Origin: Brevibacillus choshinensis
GTDB taxonomy: Bacteria > Bacillota > Bacilli > Brevibacillales > Brevibacillaceae
Length of the DNA: 64,000 nucleotides
Reading direction: 5' to 3'
Assembly: GCF_016811915.1 (NCBI RefSeq)
Contig: NZ_CP069127.1
Coordinates: 30,001 to 94,000 of the forward strand
Shown in pieces: positions 35,487-45,325 of this stretch; the stretch's first letter is position 1, and each line of letters opens with the position of its first letter. The notes below the pieces were generated by a model that ran no database searches, was not told the origin of the DNA, and saw only the letters and a list, made by a program, of their open reading frames with translations. The position numbers and the translations under genes are program-made.

Positions 35487-37199
35487 TTACTCTGCTTTGT
35501 TGTTCAGGAACGAAACGACGTCTTCCACGGTTGCCAAAGTCAGGGCGTGATCTGCCGTGCGCTTTGCTTGTTCCAGCGTGGTTCTGCGTATGCGTTCTTT
35601 TACTTTTGGCATGACTGAGGCAGCTCCACTGAATTCATCCAGCCCCATCCCCAGCAAAAGCTCTGTCGCCAGGGGATCTCCAGCCATTTCCCCACACAGC
35701 CCGGTCCAAATACCGGCGCGGTGGGATGCCTCGATCACGTGGGAGATGAGATGCAATACGGCGGGATGATAATAGCTGTACAAGTCCGCGATATTTGCAT
35801 TCATACGGTCGACTGCCAGTGTGTACTGCACGAGATCGTTGGTGCCAATACTGAAGAATTGTACTTCTTTCGCAAATGCATCGGCCCCAAGGCATGCACC
35901 CGGGATTTCCATCATCATGCCGATGGCGATCTTTTCATCAAAGGTGATGCCTTCCTCTCGCAGCTCCGTCTTGGCTTGTTCGAGAATGCTTTTGGCATCT
36001 CGCAGCTGTTCCAAGTGAGAGATCATCGGGAACATGATCAGCAATCGACCGAACGCACTGGCGCGCAAGAGCGCTCGCAGCTGGACCCGGAACAGCTCCG
36101 GACGGGCAAGAGAAATGCGGATCGCTCTAAAACCGAGAAAAGGATTCTCTTCGTGATCGAGAGCGAGAGCAGGCAAGTGCTTGTCGCCGCCTACATCCAA
36201 GGTGCGGATGATCACAGGCTTTTCGCCAAAAGCGACAGCTACGCGCTTGTAGGCTTGGAACTGCTCTTCTTCATCAGGCAGCGTGCTTCTGTCCATAAAC
36301 AAAAACTCGGAACGGAACAGCCCGATGCCCTCTACGCCGGATACTGCTAAAGCCTCTGCTTCTTCCGGGACAGCCATGTTCGCCATCACATGCACGCGAT
36401 GGCCATCAAGAGTCTCAGCAGGCAAGTCTTTCAAGGCTTCGTAGGCTTGTCGCTGTATCTGCTCTTCGGCCGCCTTTTCTTTGTAGCGGCTGAGTGTATC
36501 TTCATCTGGTTCGACGATGAGCTCACCGCTCGTTCCGTCGAGTATCAGAAGATTTCCGGATTCGACTTGGGAAAGGAACTGCTCGCCCACGCCCATAACG
36601 GCCGGAATGCCCAAGGACCTCGCCAGAATGGCTGCGTGGGAGGTAGATCCGCCTTTTACCGTAGCGATCCCGCGTACGTGCTGGATCGGCAGCTGCAGGG
36701 TCTCCGATGGTGTCACATCCACCGCCGCGAGTATGAAAGGCTCTTCCGGGAAGGAAACAGCTTCTTCGTACCCCGACAGGTTGCGGATGATGCGGCGGCT
36801 CACATCGCGAATATCGTCTGCGCGCTCTCTCATGTAGGCGTCGTCCATGCTCTCAAATAGAGAGATAAATTGTTCAGCGACTTGCCCTACAGCTGCGGAG
36901 GCACTCAGTAGCTGGGCCTCGATGAGACCGCTCATTTCTCCGGTAAATGCCGGATCGTCCAGAAAAGCGAGGTGTGCAGAGAGGATCGCTGCTTTTTCGG
37001 CTCCGAGCGACTCTTCCGTCTGCTGTCTGAGCTGATCCAGCTGCTGACGAGAAAGCTCGATGCTCTGTGAGAGCCGTGCCTGCTCCATTTTGATATCGGT
37101 AGAAGCGATTGCTGTCTCGTGGATGACAGGCTGCTCTTGGGACAATCGGACGATGGGCGCAATCGCGATGCCAGCAGATACGGGTATACCTTTTAACAT
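35487..37199 (-). CDS. ptsI: PTS enzyme I
   Basis: 570 residues. Phosphoenolpyruvate:protein phosphotransferase passes phosphate from PEP to HPr. The phospho-histidine lies in VKGGSTSHAAILARSLGIPAVMG. The PEP-binding barrel has GIGLFRSEFLFMDR and FFSIGTNDLVQYTLAVDRMN, with the proton-donor Cys in IWTGLCGEMAGD. Length is normal. It follows ptsH by 33 nt in the same direction. Confidence 0.97.
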   Translation of the reverse strand: MLKGIPVSAGIAIAPIVRLSQEQPVIHETAIASTDIKMEQARLSQSIELSRQQLDQLRQQTEESLGAEKAAILSAHLAFLDDPAFTGEMSGLIEAQLLSASAAVGQVAEQFISLFESMDDAYMRERADDIRDVSRRIIRNLSGYEEAVSFPEEPFILAAVDVTPSETLQLPIQHVRGIATVKGGSTSHAAILARSLGIPAVMGVGEQFLSQVESGNLLILDGTSGELIVEPDEDTLSRYKEKAAEEQIQRQAYEALKDLPAETLDGHRVHVMANMAVPEEAEALAVSGVEGIGLFRSEFLFMDRSTLPDEEEQFQAYKRVAVAFGEKPVIIRTLDVGGDKHLPALALDHEENPFLGFRAIRISLARPELFRVQLRALLRASAFGRLLIMFPMISHLEQLRDAKSILEQAKTELREEGITFDEKIAIGMMMEIPGACLGADAFAKEVQFFSIGTNDLVQYTLAVDRMNANIADLYSYYHPAVLHLISHVIEASHRAGIWTGLCGEMAGDPLATELLLGMGLDEFSGAASVMPKVKERIRRTTLEQAKRTADHALTLATVEDVVSFLNNKAE

Positions 37200-37232
37200 G
37201 TGTAACTCACCGTCCTTCCTTTCACGTGCGTA

Positions 37233-37496
37233 TCAGCTCGCGAATTCTTGTCGGAAAAGCTCCTGAATTTCCGCAGCGACACGCTCTTCATCCGAGCCAT
37301 CGACTTGAATGGTCAAATGGTCGCCTTGTGTAACACCCAGGGTCATAATGCCGAGAATGCTTCGGCCGTCCGCTTTTTTCTCACCCTTGTTCAGCGTGAT
37401 CTTGGAATTCGACTGGGACGCGCGGCTAACGAAGAGAGCAGCGGGGCGAGCATGCAGCCCGCCCTCGACTGTAACGGTTACTTCAAATTGAATCAT
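37233..37496 (-). CDS. ptsH: Phosphocarrier protein HPr
   Basis: 87 residues. His15 (GLHARPA) receives phosphate from EI. Ser46 in DGRSILGIM is the regulatory site phosphorylated by HPr kinase in Firmicutes to make the CcpA corepressor. GGAGG lies 6 nt before ATG 37496. It sits between the EIIA and EI genes in one operon. Confidence 0.97.
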   Translation of the reverse strand: MIQFEVTVTVEGGLHARPAALFVSRASQSNSKITLNKGEKKADGRSILGIMTLGVTQGDHLTIQVDGSDEERVAAEIQELFRQEFAS

Positions 37497-37518
37497 CAGG
37501 GACCTCCTGCTGGATTGA

Positions 37519-38013
37519 CTATTTTAAGACGACGGTCATGAGCGGCTCCCGGCCAGCCTGCACATTGGCCTTGGCTACCACATTCTTTTCCGCTACGACA
37601 TCGCCGTTTGTAATCACGATCGGAGTGACAATCGGACAGCCGGCTTCCTGCAGCACTGCAGGATCAAACGAAATGAGCTTGTCGCCCGCTTTCACTTGAT
37701 CGCCGACTGCAACAAACGGGGTGAAGCCCTGTCCTTTCAATTTGACGGTATCGATCCCGATGTGCATGAGGATCTCCAGCCCCGTTTCGCTAGTCAACCC
37801 GATGGCGTGATGGGTCGGAAAGAGGTGCGTCACTTTGGCATCGATCGGAGAGAGCAAGAGGCCCTCGGATGGCAGAATGGCGACGCCATCTCCTACTACT
37901 TTTTGAGCAAATACGGGATCCGGCACCTCGGACAGGGATACGACTGTACCAGTCAGAGGGGCAAGGAATGTGACTTCTTGTTGTTTTTTGCGAGAGAACA
38001 AACTGCGTAGCAT
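37519..38013 (-). CDS. crr: PTS EIIA, glucose/GlcNAc (Crr) type
   Basis: 164 residues. A EIIA-Glc fold with LTGTVVSLSEVPDPVFAQKVVGDGVAI, active-site histidines in FPTHHAIGL and LMHIGIDTVKLKGQGF. The frame is open upstream, but AAAAGGAGG lies 6 nt before ATG 38013. It can supply phosphate to the EIICB encoded in the cluster. A RAT hairpin and terminator precede it, so it is probably induced by antitermination. Confidence 0.93.
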   Translation of the reverse strand: MLRSLFSRKKQQEVTFLAPLTGTVVSLSEVPDPVFAQKVVGDGVAILPSEGLLLSPIDAKVTHLFPTHHAIGLTSETGLEILMHIGIDTVKLKGQGFTPFVAVGDQVKAGDKLISFDPAVLQEAGCPIVTPIVITNGDVVAEKNVVAKANVQAGREPLMTVVLK

Positions 38014-38035
38014 AGGTTCCTCCTTTTGCGTTGAA

Positions 38036-38126
38036 CGAAAATAGGCATGAGCAGGCGCAAACACAAGACATACTTACTATGTCCGTATGTTCTCACCGCT
38101 CATGCCTAGTCGAACTAGTAACACGC
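38036..38126 (-). promoter_or_regulatory. RAT antiterminator overlapping a terminator, before EIIA
   Basis: On the minus strand, GCGTGTTACTAGTTCGACT runs into AGGCATGAGC (38126-38098). This resembles the RNA antiterminator of BglG/LicT/GlcT proteins. Its 3' part (GGCATGAGC) is also the 5' arm of a terminator (TAGGCATGAGC/GCTCATGCCTA, then TTTTCG). Binding of the GlcT-like protein would prevent termination before the EIIA-HPr-EI genes. Confidence 0.8.
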
Positions 38127-38140
38127 AGGATGATATCAAT

Positions 38141-38995
38141 TTATTGTTGTAACAAGCGAAAGACATGCATGGCCATATAACCGATTTCATCTTCCGGTAC
38201 CGTCACTTCCAGACGGGACGAAATGTACTCGGCGAGCTCTGAAGCCAGCTCGTAAGCTTCCGGGATCGTTGTTTTTACCCGATCCAACAGTGGATTTTGA
38301 ATGGATTTTTGCTGACGGATACGATCTACGGCAAAGCGCAGATGCGTGATCAGGCGTACGTAATCGACCGTGCTTCGCTCGATGGTTTTGCCAGTCCGTT
38401 GCTCTACGATCGCCACCAACTCACTGATGATATTGGCAAACTGGACGGCCTTGTTTACCGGTGTATAGCTGATCGCCGAATGAATATGCAAGGCCAAAAA
38501 GCCGATCTCGCTTTCAGGTATATCCAGCGCGAACGCTTTTTTGATCATGTCTGCAGCCCGTTTCGCCAGCGCGTACTCCTTCGCGTACAGCGACTGCACT
38601 TCAAACAAAAACGGATTGACGATCTCCATGCCATTTCGCAGTCGGTAAATCGCGAACTGGATATGGTCAGGCAGGGCAACGTGCACATGCTCGTTGATTT
38701 GCGGGGTGATCTCGCTTGCGATCAGCGCAATGATTTCTTCCGCAATCCCGACGACGGCCGGGTCTACCTGGCTGAGGATGGTCTGGTATTGCTTTTGATG
38801 ACTTTCACTTTCCAATCGAAAACGCTTCTCCACACGTGGATCATGGGCAGGAATGGTGTTCCCGGGCTTTGCGCCAAATCCAATGCCTTTGCCGAACAGC
38901 ACAATCTCCTGCTTGGAGTCAGGCTCTTCGACGAGTACGACGTTGTGGTTCAACACGCGTGTGATTGCATACACTTTTTCCTGTTCTCGGGACAA
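38141..38995 (-). CDS. glcT: BglG/GlcT-family transcription antiterminator
   Basis: 284 residues. The N-terminal CAT RNA-binding domain (VYAITRVLNHNVVLVEE...IVLFGKGIGFGAKPG, about 1-60) is followed by two PTS regulation domains with the conserved histidines (INEHVHVALPDHI, LALHIHSAI, LITHLRF, GYMAMHVF). Phosphorylation of the PRDs by PTS proteins controls dimerisation and RNA binding. It is flanked by two RAT hairpins, one in its own leader, so it is probably autoregulated. Named glcT by family and context; the inducing sugar is unproven. Confidence 0.85.
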   Translation of the reverse strand: MSREQEKVYAITRVLNHNVVLVEEPDSKQEIVLFGKGIGFGAKPGNTIPAHDPRVEKRFRLESESHQKQYQTILSQVDPAVVGIAEEIIALIASEITPQINEHVHVALPDHIQFAIYRLRNGMEIVNPFLFEVQSLYAKEYALAKRAADMIKKAFALDIPESEIGFLALHIHSAISYTPVNKAVQFANIISELVAIVEQRTGKTIERSTVDYVRLITHLRFAVDRIRQQKSIQNPLLDRVKTTIPEAYELASELAEYISSRLEVTVPEDEIGYMAMHVFRLLQQ

Positions 38996-39029
38996 CCAAT
39001 TCCACCACCTTTAGAACCCAAAACGGTTA

Positions 39030-39112
39030 CTACCAAAAGAAAGAGCCGAAAAAACCTTTTTAGCACATAAAAAGATCTTCTCGGCTCATGCCTGCATGAC
39101 CAGTAACACGCC
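39030..39112 (-). promoter_or_regulatory. RAT antiterminator and terminator in the glcT leader
   Basis: GCGTGTTACTGGTCATGC followed by AGGCATGAGC (39112-39084, minus strand) matches the RAT before the EIIA gene nearly base for base outside the loop. The overlapping terminator uses GAGCCGA/TCGGCTC with TTTCTTTT. This predicts autoregulation of the antiterminator. Confidence 0.8.
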
Positions 39113-39116
39113 TGTG

Positions 39117-39168
39117 TGAAAACGCTTCAATTGATTTTTATGATAGCCTACGTCTTTGCCATTGTCAA
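39117..39168 (-). promoter_or_regulatory. glcT promoter with overlapping cre-like site
   Basis: On the minus strand, TTGACA (39168-39163) and TATCAT (39145-39140) have a 17 nt spacer. Just downstream, TGAAAACGCTT (39117-39127) matches the core of the CcpA box, where a bound repressor would block initiation. Confidence 0.7.
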
Positions 39169-39282
39169 TCACCCTGTACATAGGGAAAAACCGGCTGCAT
39201 CCTCATGCAATCCGGCAGTGAAATCGGGCTTTCGAACTGCACGGCTGGGGAGGAGATGGCCAACGATTCGCGAATAACAAAG

Positions 39283-39323
39283 AACAAACTGGCGGTTTCA
39301 CCTGGAGCACCGCCAGTTTGTTC
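39283..39323 (-). terminator. ykuK terminator
   Basis: AACAAACTGGCGGT/ACCGCCAGTTTGTT is a perfect 14-bp stem just beyond the stop. Confidence 0.75.
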
Positions 39324-39325
39324 CG

Positions 39326-39823
39326 TCATTTCGTGAATTTGTCTGCGATCGTGGAAGCACAAAAGGAATTTGGCTTGATCTCCGCCCGAAAATGATTGGT
39401 CTCTGCTAAGCTTAGCAAAGACTGGATAAACTTACGGGTAGGGCCGTTCGTCCCGATGTCAAAATGCAGGCGAATCGGCGTATCGTGCTGATGGTCTCGG
39501 AGGTATTGACGCACCTCCGTAGCGAGACCGACCGCGTACATCGCCTCCTGAAAAATGCGCTGCTGCAGGGAGGAATAACGCCGTTCCTGAAACTTGTGAT
39601 AAAAGAAGGAGCCTCCGTGGCCAGGGCGAATCACAGAAATGACAAGGGCAAAAAACGTTCCGCGGCTTTTGAGCTGTGAATCGGCTCCCACGATAATTTC
39701 GAACGGACCTGTCATTGACGAGATGGTTTGCTCGATGTGGGAGAACACATCCTCCTTGGCAAGCAGCCCTCTAGTCGGACTGTGAAAGCAATCGAACAGG
39801 GTATTTGCAGAGGTTAAGCCCAC
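39326..39823 (-). CDS. YkuK-family RNase H-like protein
   Basis: 165 residues, GTG start with GGAGG 7 nt upstream (an ATG between them is followed at once by a stop). It resembles the YkuK/DUF458 family: IIVGADSQLKSRGTFFALVI has the RNase H-like first strand with Asp, and LHFDIGTNGPTRKFI a later acidic site. Exact role unknown; the fold suggests nucleic-acid processing. Confidence 0.75.
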   Translation of the reverse strand: MGLTSANTLFDCFHSPTRGLLAKEDVFSHIEQTISSMTGPFEIIVGADSQLKSRGTFFALVISVIRPGHGGSFFYHKFQERRYSSLQQRIFQEAMYAVGLATEVRQYLRDHQHDTPIRLHFDIGTNGPTRKFIQSLLSLAETNHFRAEIKPNSFCASTIADKFTK

Positions 39824-40067
39824 TCACATCCCTCCAGATAGAGGCAATCTATAGTTTCCATGATCCGTACATCATTAATGTATGTAATCTCGCAGAGAGT
39901 ATGTGAACAGGTAGGGACAAAAACGTAACTAATCAATCAAGTGACCAAGGAGCGAGGCAAGAGGGCATCAATGTACGCTAGGAAGAGTGCTGTCCCAAGA
40001 ATGCCCGAGTCCGACAAAGATCGTTTGTCCACCTGAAGAAATCATGTGATGGATCAAAAGGCTTCCG

Positions 40068-40094
40068 ATAATAAGAACGATTGTTCTTTATTAT
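40068..40094. repeat. Inverted repeat upstream of the nitroreductase
   Basis: ATAATAAGAAC-GATT-GTTCTTTATTAT, imperfect by one A, 60 bp before the gene. A probable operator for a redox-responsive regulator. The rest of 39824-40153 shows no gene. Confidence 0.45.
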
Positions 40095-40153
40095 ACAAAT
40101 TGCAAAGATCCACATCCTTACAAAATACGCACCGACATAAGGAGGCTACTAAC

Positions 40154-41238
<1,085 letters not shown>

Positions 41239-41256
41239 ATTTTTTCTCCAAACAAA

Positions 41257-41299
41257 CAAACCGCCCGGAAATAGCCAGCTGCTATCGGGCGGTTTTCGT
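41257..41299. terminator. Terminator between tadA and the pseudouridine synthase gene
   Basis: AACCGCCCG/CGGGCGGTT stem, with T-rich or A-rich sequence on each side, between convergent genes. Confidence 0.8.
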
Positions 41300-41319
41300 T
41301 TCTCAAAAGATAGGTACGC

Positions 41320-42036
41320 TTACCGATGGTTTTGCAGCATGTCCAGCTCTTCTTCGGTCAGCTCGCGGTACTCGCCTGGCTTCAGATCCGGATCCAGATG
41401 CAAAGGGCCCATGCGGATGCGCTGCAAATACGTCACGTGCAGGTCAAAGGCGGCAAACATGCGTTTTACCTGGTGGAACTTGCCTTCCATAATGGTGACA
41501 CGGATCTCGGATGTCTCCCCTGAAGAGAGAATCTCCAGCTTGGCAGGCATGGTTGTAAAGTCTTCGAGCTCTACGCCTTTAGCAAACTCTTCGACATGGC
41601 GCTCTGTTACCCGGCCATCGATGCGGGCGAAGTACTCTTTGTCTACTTTCTTTTTTGGAGACAGGAGGCTGTGAGAGAGCTGCCCGTCATTGGTCAGCAG
41701 CAGGAGTCCTTCCGTGTCGATATCGAGTCGGCCCACGGGATGCACTTTGATCGCCCACTCGTAAGGCAACAAGTCGACGACGGTCTCGTGTACGTTGTCT
41801 TCTGTCGCTGACACTACTCCAGGCGGCTTGTTCAGCAGGACATAGACCCAACGCTTGAAATTCAGCGGCTCCCCATCGACTACGATATTTTGCTCTTCAG
41901 CTATGACATGCATGCCGGGATCCGTAGCCACGACGTCATCGACGACAACCAATCCCTGCTTGACCAGGACTTTCACTTCCTTACGCGTGCCCAGTCCCAT
42001 ATTGGCAAGTACTTTATCCAAACGCTCACGTTTCAT
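41320..42036 (-). CDS. RsuA/RluB-family pseudouridine synthase
   Basis: 238 residues, starting MKRERLDKVLANMG at 42036 with GAGGAAC upstream. An S4 RNA-binding domain (about 1-60) is followed by the synthase domain with VHPVGRLDIDTEGLLLLTNDG (catalytic Asp in GRLDxxTEGL), LLSPKKKVDKEYFARIDG and MEGKFHQVKRMFAA. It should modify a uridine in 16S or 23S rRNA; the site is not determinable here. Confidence 0.93.
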   Translation of the reverse strand: MKRERLDKVLANMGLGTRKEVKVLVKQGLVVVDDVVATDPGMHVIAEEQNIVVDGEPLNFKRWVYVLLNKPPGVVSATEDNVHETVVDLLPYEWAIKVHPVGRLDIDTEGLLLLTNDGQLSHSLLSPKKKVDKEYFARIDGRVTERHVEEFAKGVELEDFTTMPAKLEILSSGETSEIRVTIMEGKFHQVKRMFAAFDLHVTYLQRIRMGPLHLDPDLKPGEYRELTEEELDMLQNHR

Positions 42037-42211
42037 GTATGTTCCTCGCTTTTCTTCATCTATCATACCAACTCGCCCAACCTGTTCAGGTATATGGTTA
42101 TTAGTTTGGCCTAATGCAGCTCGCAAATCAAGAGGAATGCAGAGATTATGTCTTGCAATTTTGCGATGTATTTGCTATAGTTAATAATGTTTCTGATAAA
42201 AAAGCATACAT

Positions 42212-42300
42212 GGAGAGATACCCAAGTGGTCATAAGGGGACGCACTCGAAATGCGTTAGGCGTCGTGAGGCGTGCGTGGGTTCGAATCCCACTCTCTCCG
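42212..42300 (+). tRNA. tRNA-Ser (anticodon CGA)
   Basis: 89 nt with acceptor GGAGAGA/TCTCTCC, anticodon loop CTCGAAA (CGA, decodes TCG), a long class II variable arm (GGCGTCGTGAGGCGTGC) and T loop GGTTCGAATCC. CCA is not encoded. A terminator follows. Confidence 0.97.
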
Positions 42301-42308
42301 CTTACAGC

Positions 42309-42350
42309 GAAAGCATGATTTTGCCGAATGGCGAGGTCATGCTTTTTTCA
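42309..42350 (+). terminator. tRNA-Ser terminator
   Basis: AAAGCATGA/TCATGCTTT stem with T6 tail. Confidence 0.85.
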
Positions 42351-42366
42351 TTTTCGCTAGGGAGAT

Positions 42367-42413
42367 AAATGAAAACAAGCTGTCATCGCAATCGCTCGAT
42401 GACAGCTTGTCCA
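42367..42413. terminator. Terminator of the 40-residue gene
   Basis: AACAAGCTGTCATCG/CGATGACAGCTTGT is a 14-15 bp stem, bidirectional in appearance, 10 nt beyond the stop of the small minus-strand gene. Confidence 0.7.
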
Positions 42414-42423
42414 TAAAGCCAGC

Positions 42424-42546
42424 TTATTTTGCTGGAGCTGCTGAAGTTCTCAGTTGTTCGTTTTGCTTCAAGAGGTCAGTCAGGCCAAAACGCCCGAAAC
42501 CACCGCCTTTTACTTCCTTTTTAGCGAATCCTGGCATTGGAAACAT
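42424..42546 (-). CDS. 40-residue glycine-rich small protein
   Basis: MFPMPGFAKKEVKGGG... then FGRFGLTDLLKQNEQLRTSAAPAK. AAGGGGGGA lies 8 nt before the ATG, a consensus promoter lies upstream and a strong terminator downstream, so it is a complete small transcription unit. It is basic and has a short amphipathic helix. No family recognised. Confidence 0.65.
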   Translation of the reverse strand: MFPMPGFAKKEVKGGGFGRFGLTDLLKQNEQLRTSAAPAK

Positions 42547-42585
42547 TTTAAAAATCCCCCCTTCTATCAATGGTATATTATGTAA

Positions 42586-42615
42586 ATCATAACATTAGAG
42601 TTGAAATAGCGTCAA
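42586..42615 (-). promoter_or_regulatory. Promoter of the 40-residue gene
   Basis: TTGACG (42615-42610) and TATGAT (42591-42586) on the minus strand, 18 nt apart. It overlaps the last bases of the upstream gene. Confidence 0.65.
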
Positions 42616-43133
42616 TTCTTCGTATTCGGACGATTCAAATAAAATAGCAAACGGTCAAATTCAGTCGAATAAATATTTTCCGTGCCGTTGTACCCTTCTC
42701 TTTTGCCAATCGGCTGCGCAAATTTGCCATACAGACGATTGAGATAGGGATGATCCTCCAAAGCGGTAAACTGAAAGAGTTTGACGGACGGATTCTCTTC
42801 TGCGATTTGATTGGCTAAATGGCGAAATCCATGAACGAAGAGTCGGCTGCTTCGGAACTTTTGATCGAGAATGACCGAATTAACCAACACAATCTCGCCT
42901 TGAGGATCGTCCTGATAGTCAGCGCTGTAGTACTGGTAATGCCCCCATCCAATCACACGATCCTTTACATCTTCCACCAGGATGATGCGGGCGTGGGGAA
43001 GTGTTTGGAAAATATGGGACATTGTGTCGAACAAGGTGAAAAACGGGTGGAACTCTTTGCGATGACGAACAAAGTACAGCGTGAATTTCGCATAGTCTTC
43101 ATCACTTGTGCACTTCCTGAATTTTCCCAGCAT
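42612..43133 (-). CDS. GNAT-like hypothetical protein (operon gene 3)
   Basis: 173 residues. ATG 43133 is 9 nt after AGGAG; ATG 43139 is too close to it. The order of secondary structures (ARIILVEDVKDRVIGWGHYQYY, then GEIVLVNSVILDQKFRSSRLFVHGFRHLA and a late aromatic region) resembles GNAT acetyltransferases, though the acetyl-CoA loop is not canonical. It follows the ABC exporter gene almost without a gap, so it is translationally coupled to it. Confidence 0.6.
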   Translation of the reverse strand: MLGKFRKCTSDEDYAKFTLYFVRHRKEFHPFFTLFDTMSHIFQTLPHARIILVEDVKDRVIGWGHYQYYSADYQDDPQGEIVLVNSVILDQKFRSSRLFVHGFRHLANQIAEENPSVKLFQFTALEDHPYLNRLYGKFAQPIGKREGYNGTENIYSTEFDRLLFYLNRPNTKN

Positions 43134-43145
43134 TCGCATGCACTC

Positions 43146-45308
43146 CTAGCTACGTCTTTGCGCCAACGTTCTTTTCACGTGGGCGTCGATTTCCGGGTAA
43201 CGGGATAAAATGTAGTAGAGAACCTTGCGCTGAAGGGTTAAAAAGACACAGGGAGTAAGTGCCGTTACTGTTGCAGTCCGAGGTACGTTCTCCAATAGCG
43301 CAATTTCACCAAAATGATCGCCGTCCTCCAGTACTGCCAAACGGATTTGCCCGGAATCTGAGTCGGGTGCCGCCTTGGTGATTTCCACTTTCCCACGTGC
43401 AATCAGGTAAAACTTCTCGCCAGCGTCTCCTTCTTGGATGATCGCTTGCCCCTTTGCGTACGTTTCTGTCTGAAACAAGTCAGAAATCTCCCCTAATACG
43501 GCAGGGTCAACTCCTTGAAAGAATGGGAGGCGAGACAGACGTTCTTGATCGATTGTCGCTTCCTGCCCATTCTGTGAAAGGGACAGGCCGCTTTGCTTTT
43601 CCCACAAGCCTTTATAAGATCCGTCCCTATCCAGCATCTCCTGGTGGCTTCCCTGGTCGACCAGCTTCCCTTGATCAAAGACAAAAATTTGGTCATACCC
43701 AGTAATGGCTGCCAGTCGATGTGTCACGGAAATAACTGTCCGTCCTTTTGCCAGCTCATCAAAGGTTCGATTGATGGAGGCTTCCGAGATCGGGTCCAAC
43801 GCGGAGGTTGCCTCGTCTAGCAGCAGTATGGGCGGATCGCGAAGGATGGCTCGGGCGATGGCTATTCGTTGCCGCTGACCACCGGAAAAATTGCTGCCTT
43901 CATCGAGCACCATTGTTTCGTATCCATCTGGCAGGCCTATTATGTATTCGTGAATCTCGGCCTTCTTCGCCGCCCATATAACATCCTCGCGCGTAGCCAG
44001 CGGCTGACTGATTCGAATATTGTCATAGATCGAGCCGTGAAACAGAAAGTTTTCCTGAAAAACGACCCCGATTCGCTCCCGATAGGCTCCTCGATTCCAA
44101 TCTGCAAGACTCGTTCCGTTGATTTTTACTTGCCCAAGCTGAGGGTCGTAAAATCCAAGGAGCAGTTGGAGCAGCGTGCTTTTCCCGGAACCGCTGGACC
44201 CGACGAATGCCGCTCGGCTCCCGGGGGGGATGCCCAGGCTGACTTCCTTTAGGACAGGCTGCTTCGTTTCATAACCAAAGGTGACATGGTCCACCTGAAC
44301 GTCTACTTGGCTGTGAGTGTCCGAAGTAAAAGAGATCCGTTGTCCATTCGCTTCCCGAGACTGCGCCAACAAGTCAGAGATTCGCTCCATGCTCACACGC
44401 GCTTCCGTGAGAGCCGGGATAACAAAGGTCAGACCAAAGACGGAATTACCCATGGAGGTATACATCGTAAAAAATGCGACGAGCGCGCCGACCGTAATTT
44501 TGCCGGTCAAGGCCAGATAGGAGCCGAGTCCGATGATCGTCAGGTTGATGAACAAGAGACTGATCAGCGGGATCCGTTCCAGCTGTTGATTCATGAGATG
44601 TCTGCGATAGCCAGTAGCCGATAGCAGTTGAAGGCGCGAGCTGAATTTTTCAATCACTGCCGCCTGCAGATTGTAGCCCTTGATCACTTTTTGCGCTTTC
44701 ATGTTTTCCTGCAGTTCTGTGGTCATTTGGGTAAATTGCTGTAAATCGTCTTCACTCGCTTTGCGTGCGCGTGGACTGAGCAGATAGGGACCGATAAAGA
44801 TGGCGAAAGCACCGACGAGTATCAACGCAGCCATGCTCCATTCCAAATAAAACAAGACCACGGTACTGACGATCACGACAAAAAACGATTGGATGCCTGT
44901 CGTTAACAGGACATTCATGACTCTTCCTATGGCTGGCAGGTCGATGGAAAAAAAGGCGACTAAATCACCAGACCGAGTCTTCTGAAAATAGCTGATGGGA
45001 AGATGTTGGATGTGTTCAAAAATTCGCTTGTGCAGGTCTGCTTGCACGCGAGTATGAAGGCGGGCCAGCGCAAAGTCGCTCAAGATCCCCATGCCCAGAC
45101 ATATGACGCCAGTGAAAACAAGGACTTTCAAAATAAAGAAGAAATAGTCCGGATCGCGAGGTTCAACCGCCTTGTCGATGATGAATTTAAAGCTCAAGGG
45201 TGCAAGGGAAATGAAGGCGAGGTCAAACAGTAAAGCCAATAAAAAAAGAGAAGTCAGCAGCTTGTAGGAGCGCATGTAGCTCAGCAGGTTTTTGATGACG
45301 GTCAGCAT
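43146..45308 (-). CDS. ABC exporter with C-terminal cyclic-nucleotide-binding domain
   Basis: 720 residues. Six membrane spans (about 15-300) are followed by a full nucleotide-binding domain: Walker A GSSGSGKST, signature NFSGGQRQRIAIARA, Walker B ILLLDEAT and the switch His in SVTHRLA. The last 125 residues form a cNMP-binding domain (RLPFFQGVDPAVLGEISDLFQ, AIIQEGDAGEKFYLIARGKVEI, DHFGEIALLENVPRTATVTAL) with the PR-T-A phosphate-binding pattern. Half-transporters of this kind work as homodimers. CAAGGAGTATCACC precedes the ATG. It is flanked in one operon by two small GNAT-like genes. Confidence 0.9.
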   Translation of the reverse strand: MLTVIKNLLSYMRSYKLLTSLFLLALLFDLAFISLAPLSFKFIIDKAVEPRDPDYFFFILKVLVFTGVICLGMGILSDFALARLHTRVQADLHKRIFEHIQHLPISYFQKTRSGDLVAFFSIDLPAIGRVMNVLLTTGIQSFFVVIVSTVVLFYLEWSMAALILVGAFAIFIGPYLLSPRARKASEDDLQQFTQMTTELQENMKAQKVIKGYNLQAAVIEKFSSRLQLLSATGYRRHLMNQQLERIPLISLLFINLTIIGLGSYLALTGKITVGALVAFFTMYTSMGNSVFGLTFVIPALTEARVSMERISDLLAQSREANGQRISFTSDTHSQVDVQVDHVTFGYETKQPVLKEVSLGIPPGSRAAFVGSSGSGKSTLLQLLLGFYDPQLGQVKINGTSLADWNRGAYRERIGVVFQENFLFHGSIYDNIRISQPLATREDVIWAAKKAEIHEYIIGLPDGYETMVLDEGSNFSGGQRQRIAIARAILRDPPILLLDEATSALDPISEASINRTFDELAKGRTVISVTHRLAAITGYDQIFVFDQGKLVDQGSHQEMLDRDGSYKGLWEKQSGLSLSQNGQEATIDQERLSRLPFFQGVDPAVLGEISDLFQTETYAKGQAIIQEGDAGEKFYLIARGKVEITKAAPDSDSGQIRLAVLEDGDHFGEIALLENVPRTATVTALTPCVFLTLQRKVLYYILSRYPEIDAHVKRTLAQRRS

Positions 45309-45325
45309 GGTGATACTCCTTGGAA

